Positions 19,201-31,626 of a DNA stretch of 64,000 nucleotides are shown here, one piece after another (within the stretch, counting starts at the first letter, position 1; each line of letters begins with the position of its first letter). A program made the position numbers and the translations under genes. This DNA comes from Endomychus coccineus (Eukaryota > Arthropoda > Insecta > Coleoptera > Endomychidae), in the NCBI GenBank assembly GCA_958510875.1, contig OY294067.1, positions 59,160,039-59,224,038 of the forward strand. The letters are read 5' to 3'. The notes under the pieces were generated by a model that was not told the origin of the DNA, searched no databases, and was given only the letters and a program-made list of their open reading frames with translations.

Positions 19201-22200
19201 CTACTGCTCTGGATCTGGCTCTGTCATTTCTACGTCGTCTATTACCAAATCATCCAGCATTTCTTCAAGAGTCACATAAGGCATATTTGAGTTATTTACA
19301 TCATCGTTGGAATCAACTGGAATTTGTTTTGAATTGTCTTTGAATATATTTACATTCTGTCTCAAAGAGGGATCCTCATCTAGGTCATCCAAAAATTCAT
19401 GATAATCTCTGTTGACAAATAAAATAACACGATTAATTGTCAGTATTCAAAGTCGATACTAGCGCTCAAAAGTAATAACGCTACATCCACAAGATTAAGA
19501 GTGTTGGTAAGTGCCTACCAAACATAATTTTATTCTATTTTTACCTTTCATCGATGTGGAAAGCGTTATCTTCATCGGTAAGATGTTTCAACTTCCATAT
19601 CCTGCGTCTTCTCATAGAGTTCTTATCTACATAATGCTTTTTAACTAAAATCACATTAGGAATGTAATCTTTATCAAGCTTATCAAAGTTAGGGTCATTT
19701 ATGTTGCTGTCTTCAATATTATATCTAAAAAAATAGATAATAACAATATAAGAAAATTATGGTAAAACAGTTTTACAAAGTATTGAAACATATCGGTATA
19801 TCCTAGTAATTTAATTCATTCAGATTCTACCTGATAAGAACTGAATAATTAAGGGAAGGGTTTAAAAAGAATTAAAATAGAAATTACACTTTCCACTTTA
19901 ATTCATTACACTAAAAAGTAAGTAATAATCACCCTTATCCACTAAAAATACTGTTAAAGTACTAAGGACCTTTCAGCTACTTAGTAGATGTAGAGTAAAC
20001 TAAGAACTAATTTTTCGAAACTCATTTCCAAACGGGGTAACAGAGATTCGATATGTTTTGACGTTTTTGACATTAATATAATCACATACAATGTACATGA
20101 CAGATCCATAGAATGGATAAAACAACACCATACAAGGCAGGTAACGTTTACATGAGAGAGACAGCTGATACATTAAAATTCACCCTAATAATAATAATTT
20201 GACTACACGATAGGAAAATCTGTAATGTTCGAAGAACATCGTGTGAGTCAGCGGTAGAATGTTGGGAGTAGATCGACATTTGAAATTTTGTTGATGGTTT
20301 TGAGGTTATACGTATAAGGAAAAGAGTTCCACAACTTCCCCAATCGATAGAAACGTGACGTCTGGTAGGAAGAAGTTCGACAGGTCTTGAGCTTGACAAT
20401 GAAGGAAACGACTAGTTTGAACTCGTCTGGTCCGCCTATCTGGAAGCTCTCGTGGTTGAACAAGAGACGAGATTGCTGATGAACACCGACCATGTATATA
20501 GAAAAGGGAGAGATCGCCCACCTTTCTACGATGTTCTAGAGAGGTCAATGAATTCGTAATTGCAGCATCTTCAATCAGACGAATAGTTCCCTTCTGGATA
20601 GAGTCAAAGAACTTCAGCGTATATTTGTGATGACTCTTTGATCAATAAGTTAATTTCTAACCAAATGGTAATCGATCAATTAACCAAATTAGAGCCATTA
20701 TCTTCAAATAATTCAATGAAATTAAAAAGTTTCACTTATGCCTCAATAATTAATAACCACCATAATTTGTTTTCTAAATTTGCCATAAAACTAGTTTACG
20801 TTTGATAATATTGAGATTTCTCTATTTTACAAAATGATTGTGAGCCATGTTCAAAATGCTATCTATGTGGGTCAAACTTCTAACTCTGTATTAAGAACAT
20901 TTTATCCATTTAAAGAAACAATAGTGAAAAATTAGCATACGCTAATATAATATAATAAATAATATAGGTCACACCTAGTGTTGCACAATTTCCGGAAATA
21001 TTTCCTGAAACATTGGAAATATATAAATGACTAAAAAAATAAGAAAAAACGGAATATATACTTATAAAAAACATAACAAAGCACATCATGCTTATACGTG
21101 AATACAAATAAAGAGTTATTCTTCAAAAAAAAATATAAAAATAAGGTCAAATTTGTACCAAAAATCGTCGAGCGAGAGGCACATCTTCATCGTCTACTTC
21201 CTTCAATAGTATCGGAAATAAAAATTGACCCACCGCCCTTTCCTATTTTGTTCAGCAAGTTTTCATTGTGGGATACATAGAGTAGTTTAGCGGCTCTGTC
21301 ATCAGTAAGTCTGTTTCTCTTTTTTGAAGGAATATGACTATAAACGCTAAAACTACGTTCGGTGGCCGCCGAAGATGCTGGTATCATCAATACTCGCGGC
21401 GCTACTTCTGATAATGAAGATGAAAAACAAACTCCTTTCCACCAGGAGACTGGGTTATCAAAACTACTTTTCAATATAAAGTTATTTCTAAATAATTTGC
21501 CACTTCTGCAACGGTAATTTGCTATTTCATCTATTATTTCTTGCTCCTTTATAGTTTATTTTTTGACATATTGAGTATGCATTCTATGGCTGAAAGAATT
21601 TGTGTTTCATCAAGTTCAGAACCTTGTGATTTTGAATTTATTAGTTCTGCAGTATAATGTATGGGCTTCATAACAAATGTTTCAGATTTGTCAACAAATT
21701 TCTCTTTCTCGTTAAGTGGGGACAATGCAAGCTTGTTCTGAATTACCCTTTTAATATCACGAAATGCTTTTACAGCAAAGTGAATAGTGCCATAATCTCC
21801 TTCTACAATTTTCAACCATTTGCAAATAGGTTCGAAAATGTTAATTAGGTTGGAAATTTGACCCCAAAATACTTTGTCATCTAATATCCACTGCTTAACA
21901 TATTTATCAATCATTTGTGTTGCCTCTTGGCTAACTACAACTCCTTGTAAACTGAGTCTAGTGCTGTATACACTTTTTAAACTGATCAAAATTGAAGACT
22001 AGCGAGTTTTTCCAGGCAATTGTATGGCACCTGCATTTGGCTCTACATTTTTGTTTTCTGTTTGTTTTGTTTGTAAAAGTTCATACAGAACTTGCTTTTT
22101 CTTGATCTCTTTTGCAATATCTGTAACTTTTATCGATTAGAGTCGATATAGTACTGATTTTAAGCAAATCATTACATAAAAAATTGAGACCATGAGAAAG

Positions 22201-25200
22201 GCAACCATATGGAATGATATCATATTTTTCCAGCAAGTTGCATATTTTTAGCATTATCTGAAAGATACCCTAAGTATTTGTTTGGTCCGTATTTTTCAAT
22301 TATATTCCCCATTTCTTCAGCTATATACTGTGCAGTGTGTCTTTGCAACTTAGTTTCGATAGAAGCTTCCAGCAGCGGTGATGGTGATGATGTGGTGAAT
22401 CGTCGAGCTCAATATATTCACTATATATATGTTCGTGAAAATTGTTCTATATTAATATGAATGCTTATAGGGTTACAAAATATGAACGATATATTAATAA
22501 ACATCGGATTTGAATCGTTTCAGACAAGAAATAATTTTTTTTTAAATATTTCCAATATTCCAAGATTTCCATTTACAACACTAGTCACACCATTTCTCAA
22601 GAAAGTTTATTACTCCTAAGCATATAACTGACGAATATTTATTTTTTAGAAGGGATGGAAAGCAGATACCTGCCGATTCTTTGAATTGTGAAACCTATTT
22701 TATCAATGTGTGGTATTGTAAATTTTGGTTCTCCAAACATTTCCTAATATGGTAGTTGTTCCTCTGCCCAAGATGGTTGATCAGTGACTACAATGTCTGG
22801 CTCGTTCTACTGATGAGCTCATAAGAAGAGCAAAACAGCTGTCTGGAACTTAATAGATGTGTTGTCACTGTTCAACCTGGAGAATGAAAAACTTTGTCTA
22901 TTGTATGATTCTAACAGAGAATGTGCTTGTATACACTTTGCAATGTAGTTTTTGTCAAATGTATCATAGGTAGCCAACAATTAAAATCAAGATTTCATTT
23001 TAAAATGCCACTTTTATAATTCAAACTTATAATACATACCCTAGAACTGAGTCTCCACATTTTAGAACATGACCCAAATGTGTTCTTGTGTGGATAGTGT
23101 TATCATTTGATCCAAGTTCAGACGCCCGCATAATCCAAATATCAGACAATACATGCTTGGAAGATATTGCTCCTTGACCTGGAAATGTTCTCCTATCTCT
23201 ATCCATAATGGGTTCGATGTCCATTACAATATACTCGACCAACTGTTTTGGATTGCAAATGCTGATGAAAGGATTTCTCCAGTAAACCTTGGCGCTCAAT
23301 TCAGCAACTGTAAACCAATATGAATGTATTGATAAAAAAATCTATTTGTGTTTTACATTTCCCACTATGGCATGATTTTGTAAATAATTTTAATACTATA
23401 GGACTTTCTCATATAAACTAAATATTGAATAATTCGAATTAAGTCAATTTTTTTATTTTTAGGTCAAAACATACTTCAAATAATAATATGTATAAGTTTT
23501 AAAACAATTGTAGTGACATTTTGGAAAGTTATTAAAATTTTTGTACTATACTGAATCATTAAATCAGTGGAAATTGAATATGAAGTCATATTCAAACCAG
23601 TGAAATGTTTGTAATTAATCAATATTATTGATATGATGACGCTCTGTTATGAGTACTATATTTATTATTAGTTTAATGTAAAAACTAACTTACTTTGTGC
23701 AGTTGTTGGATCAATTAAATGAATGGTATTTGTAACCCTGTAAATCAAACAAAGTGGTTGTATACCACCAAGCTCTTGGGTTAGTTTTTTCGGCAGACAA
23801 ATCACACTATCCTTTGACACAGGCACAATTTCCACGGAATATGTGAATTTATAGTTATATACATTACTGTGAATATCATGCGATATCAGTTTTTTAGAGT
23901 ATTGATACTTAATCGGTAACACTGTATTCAAAAAATCTATAAATTTTCTGGAATGTCCTTCTCCGGCAAAGAAAAAATCCAAACCATCTGCAAGAAAAAC
24001 ATAAGATAAATTTTAAAACAAGTAAACAACTCTTGAGATATTCACCCTAACTTAGACAGCTCTAGAGAACAGTAATTTCTTAGAAAAGTGAAGACATTTG
24101 AAAAGCCAAATTGGGGGTAATACTCAATAAGTTTCAATATGCTATTTGAATGTAGTATTATTACTTTCTTGTTTACTTTTGTTCATTGCAATAATTTGCC
24201 AGGGTTGGAAGAATTTATTCACAACCTGACAGAGATCTGGAATTTGAAACATGATTGTTGGATAGATTATTCATTAGCCTTGAAATCGCATACTTTTCCA
24301 GATCTGTGGAAAGTTTCAAAATTGTAAAATATTTGAATATATCTTATATGATGCTACATTCAATCATGTAGAACAGCAGATATCCCCAGAGCAGCATGGG
24401 TTCATGCCTGGCATATCAACTGTTACCAACTTAGGTTGCTACAGTCAATACTTGGTTGATGTTATTGATGAGGGTGGCCAGGTTGATTGTATCTACCTCG
24501 ATTCTGCTAAGGCATTTGATAAAATAGATCACAGTATTTTATGAATAAAATGTCTAGCTTTGAATTTACAAATCATTTGATTGAATTTTGAAATTCTTAC
24601 TTTAAGTTATAGATATCAATATGTAGAGTAGATATTTTGCATCATATTCATTTCATGCCACCTCAGGTGTACCTCAAGGGTAAATACTTGGACCACTCCT
24701 ATTCAATTTATTCATCAATGACATTTCTTCTTTATTTGTCTGTTATTTTCTTCTTTACGCAGACGATTTAATATACTTGGCAGTAAAGCATTCTTTATGT
24801 TGTATGTCACTGCAGCATGACTTGGATGCACTCAGCACTTGGTGTGTAATAAATCATCTGGAGCTTAGTATTAATAAGTGCACTGTAATGACCTTCACCA
24901 AGAAAATTACGCCTATTATTTACAATTACAAACTTGTTGGCAGAGCTCTTGCTCATTCCTACAGTTTCAGAAACTTGGGAGTTTTGTTTGACGTGAAATT
25001 GTCATTTGTATCTCACATTGAATCAATTGTTTCTAGCACCTACAGAATGCTAGGCTTTATCATCAGGAATTGCCACCTATTGAACAATAGAGATTCAATA
25101 ACAATATTATATATGGATGGATGGATTTTGATGTGAAGGGTGTATAATTATACTGGCACTTAGGCCTCTGAACTGGGCCCATTGTGCCACCCCTTCAAGG

Positions 25201-28200
25201 CGAAGGCCCCTGTCCCTCCTCAGCCATCGAGCCAACCAATCGCGTTGATCAGCCCGAGGACCGCACCGGGTGGAGCGTCGCCAATGTTGACCAGATTTGG
25301 CCAGGGGTCCCCCAAAATGGCATCTCTTGTCGATGAGAGCGCCGGGCAGTGACAAATCACATGTTCCGCTGTCTCATCCTCTTCGTAGCATCCTCGACAT
25401 GTGGGGTCGACAACGACTCCCATCGTGTGAAGATGTTTATTTAGTCGGCAGTGTCCTGTCCATATTCCTACGAGTCTTCTAAGATTAAATCTTGTCAGTC
25501 GTAGGCAGAACTTTGCAATTTTTGGGCACGGTGCTTTTATAGCAGTATGTGCCTGTCTACAGCTATCATTCGATATCCATCGTTCGGTATGCCGTTTTAG
25601 GGTATCTTCTTTTATCAAAGCAGTCAGAGTGCTTGAGGTTAGCGGCAAGAAGGGCTCCGGCCCGAATAGTGTTTGTCCGGAGCATTTTCGCGCCAGCCTG
25701 TCCGCCTCTTCATTTCCTTGATGTCCACTATGTCCTTTCACCCAGGTGAGTTGAACATCATTATACTGTGACAGATTTTCGAGGGTTCTGTGGCACTCCC
25801 AAACTAAACCTGAGTTAACCTTTTGGCTACTGAGGGCTTGTAGTGCTGCTCTGCTGTCTGTCATGATCCGTATTCGTTTGCCGGCGGTATTTTTGTCCGC
25901 CGCTATTCTAGCTCCTTGGGTCACTGCTACTAGCTCCGTTTGGAACACTGTAGCATGGGATCCTAGAGGTATGTATTCGCGAAGGTCAAGTTCTTCGGAG
26001 AATATTCCAGAACCTGATCCCCGGCTATTTTTGGAGCCGTCCGTAAACATGTTTATGTCGGGCTTTGTTTCGTCATTTTCGTCTAAATCGATGTGATAGT
26101 GTTTGGTGAAAGTAAACTTCGCCGGTATGCGGTCTGCTTGCGCTCCAAGTAAAGGTATCCTCACGGACGCCTCCTCGAGAATGAAAGCATGACCACCTCC
26201 TCTTTTCACATTCCACAAATTTCCATTCCGCAGTCTTAGAGCCGCTCCCAGCGCCATCTCCTGTACAAAGAGGTCCAGGGGAGGCAAATTGAGAATAGTC
26301 TCCATGGCTGCAGTTGGTGTAGTTCTCATAGCCCCAGTCACTGCCAAGCACACAAGCCTTTGTACCCGACTGATGTGAGCTATTTCATTTGCTTGTCGGA
26401 TTCTGGGCCACCAGACAAGTGCTCCGTAGCAGAGCATGGGTCTAATGACAGCCGTATATAGCCACAGGGTAATCTTAGGGGACAAGCCCCATGAGCGCCC
26501 CATCGCCCTACGACATTGCCAAAAAACCGCACATGCTTTGCTGACTTTTACCTCAAGGTGTCGATGCCAGTTTAGCTTGCTGTCAAGCACGATACCTAGG
26601 TACTTGACCTCATATGCCAACCTGAGCTGGGTACCTTTAAGCTTTGGTAGGACCATCTGGTCCAGCTTTCGTTTCTTTGTGAACAGAACTAGCTCTGTCT
26701 TTGTGGGGTTCACTGACAGAGAGCATTCTATGCACCAGTCTTCAATTATCTTGAGAACGCTCTGCATTAGTTCACAGAGTACTCCAAGATAAAGTCCTGT
26801 AAGCAGGATTGTAAGATCATCTGCGTATCCAATGGTGTAGTAGCCCAACTCATTGAGTCGCCGAAGTAGGTTGTCAACTAATATGATCCATATTAGCGGC
26901 GATAGTACTCCGCCCTGCGGACAGCCCCTACTTGCGATACCCCTTACGGTGCAGGCTCCTACAGTTACTTGAATTGCTCTCCATTCGAGGATATGGCGGG
27001 TCAAACCACTTAAAGCGGGGGCCACTCCATGTTCCTCTAGGGCAGTGCTTATGCTATCAAAGGATGGTTGATCAAAAGCACCCTCGATGTCTATGAACAA
27101 ACCCAGGGTGAACATTTTGTTCTCCATTGATCTCTCAATTCTGCTAACTACGGAATGTAGTGCTGAATCGGTCGATCTACCCGGGATGTACGCGTGTTGG
27201 TTGGGGTGCAGTGGATGAATCATCAACGCCGTGCCCCTAATCTCTCTGTCGCTCAACCTTTCTAATGTCTTCAGCAAGAATGACGTCAGACTGATTGGCC
27301 TATATGATTTAGCCAAAGAATAGTCACTTTTCCCTGGCTTTGGGATAAAGACTACACGTACTTCCCTCCATTCTTTGGGGATGTATCTAAGAACGACGCA
27401 AGCCCGAAAGATTCGTACCAGGTGATCTAGTATGTCTTCCAGCCCCCACTGGAGGAGGGCTGGATACACGCCATCTACTCCCGGTGACTTGAAGGGAAGG
27501 AAAGTTTTGACTGCCCAGGCTACTTTCTCGGCGCTCACCGTCTGTTTTGCCACAGCCCAATCTCCTTCAACAGGTGTTGGGGTAGCATAGTCAGGCCAGT
27601 TCCCACCGGGTTCCAAAGTGCAGCCTGGAAAGTGTGTATTCAAAAGAAGTTCAGCAGTGTCGGCTAGGTTGGCAGTGAAGGTGCCATCCCCTAGCTTCAA
27701 ACTGCCGGGTTGCTGATTGGGATCTTTAGAAATAATCTTCTTTAGACGAGCCGCTGTAGTAGTAGATTCTATTCCACTACAGAACGTCCTCCATGCTGTG
27801 CGTTGGTTTTGACGAATTTCTCGTTTGCATACTTTCCGTTGCTCGTTATAAGCGTTCCAGTCAGTAGTACTTCTAGAGTTCTTCGCCTTATTAAAGAGTT
27901 TTCTGCACCTTCGTCTGAGGTCCCCGAGTTGCCCGCTCCACCATGGTGTCGTCTGGCCCCCTGAAACCCCAGTCCGCAAGCGGCAGGAACTTTCGAAAGC
28001 TTCGACCAGACTGGATCTGACAAGGGCAACGCCTTCCTCGATCTGCTCAGTCGATGTAAAGTTTTGTGGACCGTTTAGTTCACCCAGTGACTGGATAAGA
28101 TGTTGTCGAAACAGCTCCTTATTTGTCTTCCTAGGCTCCCTATAGGGCTTGCTCACTATGCCACTACACGTTAAGGAGAAACTTATCCACCTATGGTCGG

Positions 28201-30773
28201 ACATGGATGCCTCAGACATCACATGCCAACTGGAGATTATGTTTGAAATACTTATGGATGTCAGAGTGATATCAATTATTGTCTGACATGTTGTCTTTAC
28301 TCCCCCAGAATGAATGGTGAGCATTTGTGTCGCAACCAATAATGAGGTGTTTGCCTCCTACCTCAAAGAACTCGATCAACTCCAGCATTTCTCTGGATGG
28401 TGGAGGATTTACCGAGTCGATGGGTAGGTAAATTGACGTTTGTCTGGCTATTTCCGACGTCACAACCGACACTTACCGCCGTTTGGTCGGCAGTGCAGAA
28501 CTGCGGCATCAAGTTGGCCTGGATTTGTCTCGGGATGTAAATACACGTCCGAGGCCTGTCTACATTTGGGGCTACATAAATGTTACCACCTAGTTTAGTC
28601 AATCCACAAACTCTGCCTTTTACAGACCAAGGTTCTTGGATGAGAGCTATTTTATCTTTTGCATTGTCTAGGTGGCGGCATACAGTTGCGACCGCGGCCC
28701 GACAGTGTTTGATGTTTGCTTGTAAGAAGTTTAGTCTGTTTGCCATTTCGAAGATCTTACAAGAGGGGGGTGGAGAGAGTGCTCTAGTTTCTTAGCAGCC
28801 CGAGACACCCTCTTCTATGGAGACAGCCTCTAACGCCTTGGAAATCGGTTCTCCCTTCTCCATCGGGGTAGGGGACTCGACCTCTTTTTGCGCCGTTGAG
28901 GTGGTCTGGTGGATTTTGACTTTGTGGGAGTTGAACATATAGTTCAGCCTTCCATCCCGTCTGTTCAGGCAGACAAGATCAGCCTCCCTCACACCGAACA
29001 CAAGGATTTTGCCTTTCGGCTCGTCCTTGGCCGCGCTGTGGAAGGTGATCCAGTCACCAATCTTCGCCCATGGGTTCTGAGCCGCCAAGCGGCGTAGGAT
29101 GTCTTCCGTTTCTCCAGGGTTTCCCGGGATCCACAGAGTCACCTTTGTCAGCTTTGGTAGCTGGTCCACGGGGACAACTTCTAGTTTTGTCCAGTCCCAT
29201 AGGGGAGGCAAACTTGATACTGTGTTCCTTAACCAGGTCAAGGAATATTATATAATTAATTTGTTCATTCTAAGCTCGAATATGCTTCAATTGTGTGGAA
29301 CCTCCATTATAAAATTTATATTCAATATAAATGTGATAAATTTAATGAATAAGCATGCATCACTTAGAAGCGGGAAAGCAGGTAAACCTAAAACACCATG
29401 GATAACTGATGTCATAAGAACTATGATAAAACTAAGAAACAGATCTAAACTAAAAGTTTGAAGAACCAAGTTACAAGGGCACTGGGATTATTATAAACAG
29501 TTACGTAATATAACAGAGGTCGCTATAAAAATTGATTCCAGTATCAACCTAAGAATATAATATAAAACAATACATTGATTTACACACATCATAATGATCC
29601 AAGATTTACATGAACAGAAATTAATCTTAATCTGCTTAAAATAAAATCAGACGTCTTATGATTAGAAAGAATAACTTGAATAAAAACACAACAAACCTTG
29701 AAATATCAGCATAACTGAAAACTATCACTCAATTGTTAAGAATTTTGAAAGGCATTCATGAAAAATTCGTGCAAAATAAGAAGGGTGAAGTCATCTGAAA
29801 GGTTATACTTATAGTTAAGTGTTAAAAACCCTATTGCATTGAAACAAGAAGATCAAAATCTGTTCCACAATATATTAATTTCAAGTACACAACCAGAAAC
29901 ACAGGATAAATTTCTCTTTTTAATTAATAATAATGTAAGCTCACCATGTATTGGTTTGATCCCCAAAGTACGTTCATGTGCTTTGTATTTCAAGATAAGC
30001 TGTTCAAGGTAATAGAATGTTTTCTTATTTTCAGCTTTTTGCCTTACTTGAACCAATGCTTTCCAATAATCTTGTGCTTCAGTACGGTGGCAACCATCAC
30101 ACATTTGATGACTTATTGTATATTCAACAACAAAAATTTGCTCCAAAATTGCTCCAGCGTCTACAACAGCTTGAACAGTGACTTTCATCTAAAAAAATAT
30201 ATATGTACAGTTGTTATAGAATCATTTGAACTTTTCATAATAGAGAAGACAAACATAATGTAGGTACTCTAGTACAAGAGAAGTATTGTATCCAATGAGC
30301 ATTACTTCGTCTCTATTTTCTACAATTTTCAAAACCTTAGGTAACCTCTTCAGAAAGAGAAGAATCACTCTTAACTTACCTTTATTCGTTTTGAATGTGG
30401 TTCGGTCCATACAAAAGATGCATCAATTAGTTTTACTCTATTTAAACCTTTTAGCTTCTTCAAACACAATGAAAGTAGTTCTCTCGACTCTAATGAAGCT
30501 TGTATCCATTCTGATGGTGGCTGCAAGTAACGTTCACATCCACGACAGAAATAAAGGGTAGCTTGCTTTGGAATACCTGCTGTGATATCAATCTCTGATC
30601 GTAAACATGCAACACACATGTTTGATGGATTGGGTTCAATTGCTAATCCACATTGGCAACAAAGTCTGTGAATAAATATGAAATAATTATTTTTTTATTT
30701 TTACAAAATTTTGTAATACGTACATGCCGCTTTTGATCGATGTCACATCTGCCACATGTGTTATATATTCCAT
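19201..30773 (-). CDS. NMD3: 60S ribosomal export protein NMD3 (complete, 509 aa)
   Basis: Adaptor that loads nascent 60S subunits onto CRM1 for nuclear export. Seven exons on the minus strand: 30773-30724, 30665-30380, 30188-29945, 23987-23694, 23307-23040, 19724-19545, 19408-19201; phases join cleanly. The N-terminal zinc-binding region has CCQCG at residues 19-23, CVAC at 34-37 and CRGC at 57-60. Family blocks follow: SEWIQASLESRELLSLCLKK, FVWTEPHSKRIK, QMCDGCHRTEA, KKTFYYLEQLILKY, LISHDIHSNVYNYK, TIHLIDP, then FISICNPKQLVEYIVMD and TRTHLGHVLKCGD. The acidic C-terminus keeps LRQNVNIF and LEEMLDDL, in the region known to carry the leucine-rich export signal. Length matches human NMD3 (503 aa). 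Intron 3 (about 6 kb) carries a 4.1-kb retrotransposon; intron 5 carries hAT and Penelope-like relics. Confidence 0.95.
19925..19990 (-). repeat. Family 1 snapback terminus (partial copy)
   Basis: AATCACCCTTATCCACTAAA followed by AAGTACTAAGGACCTTTCAG matches the left end of the element at 8839. The copy breaks off before the hammerhead-like core. It is in NMD3 intron 5. Confidence 0.55.
20150..20640 (-). pseudogene. Jockey-like reverse-transcriptase C-terminal relic
   Basis: Minus-strand frames give SLEHRRKVGDLSLFYIHGRC and an RTRRVQTSRF segment, then LWNSFPYTYN in another frame. These are hallmarks of the C-terminal region of jockey-like elements. Frameshifts separate the pieces. The same family is present on the plus strand at 59100-61030. 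Confidence 0.6.
20727..20975 (+). pseudogene. Penelope-like element relic (GIY-YIG region)
   Basis: The plus strand at 20858-20890 encodes AIYVGQTSNSV, resembling the GIY-YIG endonuclease domain that closes Penelope-like polyproteins. The relic is interrupted at 20975 by a hAT insertion and resumes at 22584 with HTISQESLLLL, the C-terminal style seen also at 42148. Preceding sequence matches the copy near 41930. Assignment rests on short motifs. Confidence 0.45.
20976..22583 (-). mobile_element. hAT transposon relic inserted in a Penelope-like relic
   Basis: Ends TAGTGTTGCACAA and its partial inverse (ACAACACTA) are flanked by a perfect 8-bp duplication GTCACACC (20968-20975 and 22584-22591), the hAT signature. 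Minus-strand coding remains: 21989-21549 (SLKSVYSTRLSLQGVVVSQE; transposase mid-region) and 21474-21187 with the C-terminal dimerisation block SSAATERSFSVYSHIPSKKR. The N-terminal zinc finger and much of the catalytic region are missing or frameshifted, so it is inactive. Confidence 0.85.
22584..22640 (+). pseudogene. Penelope-like relic, continuation beyond the hAT insertion
   Basis: CATTTCTCAAGAAAGTTTATT encodes TISQESL in the frame that matches the C-terminal motif of the 41908-42330 relic. It shows where the interrupted element resumes. Confidence 0.4.
24260..25113 (+). pseudogene. Jockey-like reverse-transcriptase relic, interrupted by the element at 25114
   Basis: Frames encode FPDLWKVSK, EQHGFMPGISTVTNL, YLDSAKAFDKIDHSIL (fingers/palm), SGVPQG with a following stop, then LLYADDLIYLAVK (the catalytic YADD box) and DLDALSTWC. 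Several stops and frameshifts make it dead. After the inserted element its frame resumes at 29255 with SKLEYASIVWN. It lies in NMD3 intron 3, antisense to NMD3. Confidence 0.8.
25220..28746 (-). pseudogene. ORF2 polyprotein: endonuclease, reverse transcriptase, RNase H (frameshifted)
   Basis: The frame starts MANRLNFLQANIKHCR (28746), an APE-type endonuclease beginning, with IALIQEPW. It shifts frame near 28465 to continue IIGCDTNAHHSFWGS and again near 28295 to enter the long 1039-residue frame (28339-25220) with SDHRWISF. Reverse-transcriptase blocks follow (SYRPISLTSFLLKTLERL, YIPGRSTDSALH, GCPQGGVLSPLIW, and the catalytic IGYADDLTILL). RNase H has FTDGSKNSRGSGSGIF, ELVAV, MTDSRAALQAL and WVKGHSGHQGNEEADRLAR. 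The C-terminal knuckle is CRGCYEEDETAEHVICHC. RNase H after reverse transcriptase fits the I, R1 and LOA clades. Two frameshifts make it non-functional in cis. Confidence 0.88.
28792..29241 (-). pseudogene. ORF1 fragment of the I/R1-group element
   Basis: A 149-residue frame beginning at the element's 5' edge (TWLRNTVSSLPPLWDWTKLE ... KVTLWIPG ... PWAKIGDWITF ... PKGKILVFGV). This is a conserved segment of ORF1 proteins in insect elements of this group, which bind the element RNA. The usual N-terminal part and zinc knuckles are absent because the element is truncated. Confidence 0.65.
29255..29640 (+). pseudogene. Jockey-like relics downstream of the inserted element
   Basis: 29255-29312 resumes the relic of 24260-25113 (HSKLEYASIVWNLHY). 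From about 29375 a second fragment encodes GKPKTPWITDVIRTMIKLRN and later HWDYYKQLRNITE, the linker between endonuclease and reverse transcriptase in jockey-like elements. It is a different part of an element or a separate copy. Confidence 0.6.
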
Positions 30774-30989
30774 TATAGTTATAAACGAAATAACAGTTTT
30801 AACTTTTAAGTAATTTTATGTAAAATAAATTAAAGATCTTATGATACAAAAATTTAAATAATACGTATACGTTGGAAAAAGAAGGAGAGTAATATTTTAG
30901 AATAATTATTAATCATTACAATTAAAAAATTATTTTTCACCATTTAGCATTTAACTAAGAAAGAACGTGGTTACATTAAACCATAGAAG

Positions 30990-31086
30990 TTATCATAGAT
31001 AACTCTACTCTACTAGTACACATAGTACTCTACTAGTAGAGTTATCTATGGATGTTAAATCCAGAAGTGGTTGCAACGAGGTCTAT
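30990..31086. repeat. Palindrome pair upstream of NMD3
   Basis: ATAGATAACTCTACT and its inverse AGTAGAGTTATCTAT form a hairpin at about 30998-31049, and the half-palindrome CAACGAGGTCTAT follows at 31074-31086. The same two motifs, in the same order and orientation, recur at 32706-32821 beside RpL30. Confidence 0.6.
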
Positions 31087-31626
31087 ACAGTTCTCGTCAA
31101 ATAACTTGGCACCTGTATGAAATAATATCGGCACATTATAAATTGTCTATCTTCTTCTAATACTCATGATTTAGATAAAGAAACATTGTAACGTGTAGTT
31201 TCTAAGAAAACCACATACGTCAATGGCATTGTCATGATCTAGAAAGAGACAAAACATCCCCGTCCTATCGTATTTGAATCACGTTATTTTTGTCAAGTTG
31301 CAGACCTCGTTGTGTTGTTGTTGTGATAAACCCACAGAACTGAACATACATTGCACAGAAATCCATCAAAAAACAATGTCACAGACTATATATCATAAAT
31401 CTACTTACACTAGGACATATCCAGTTGAGTTTTTATCTTATTTTCAAAAACAAATCAATAAGTCAATTGTTAAATTATGTATCTTTGAAGTATTGTGAAT
31501 TACTGTTATAATATGAGAATAAGAACAAATAACCGAGACATTGATTTATCAGAAGAATTAGTACAAAAATCATTCAACTTATTACCATACTGTATATGAG
31601 AAATGTAACTAGTTATAAGGATAAAA
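31087..31626. other. NMD3-RpL30 intergenic segment, nothing recognised
   Basis: Non-coding sequence between the NMD3 upstream palindromes and the P-like insertion. The open frame at 31274-31498 matches no family I know. Confidence 0.35.

Larger units (their letters stand above)
25114..29243 (-). mobile_element. I/R1-group non-LTR retrotransposon (4.1 kb, 5'-truncated in ORF1)
   Basis: Exact boundaries come from an 11-bp target duplication AATATTATATA (25103-25113 and 29244-29254). The element reads on the minus strand, the same strand as NMD3, within NMD3 intron 3. Its 3' end is a short CCAT-type simple repeat and not poly(A). It carries the C-terminal part of ORF1 and an ORF2 with endonuclease, reverse transcriptase, RNase H and a terminal zinc knuckle. 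It is GC-richer than its surroundings, which suggests a recent insertion, but two frameshifts in the endonuclease make it defective. Confidence 0.9.

Noticed and set aside
29099..29461. Plus-strand open frame crossing 29243
   Set aside because: It runs across the boundary of the inserted retrotransposon, so it cannot be a gene; its right part is a separate jockey-like relic.
31274..31498. Open frame with CCCC-D motif between NMD3 and RpL30
   Set aside because: No family resemblance and no start or splice context; compositionally like random AT-rich sequence.
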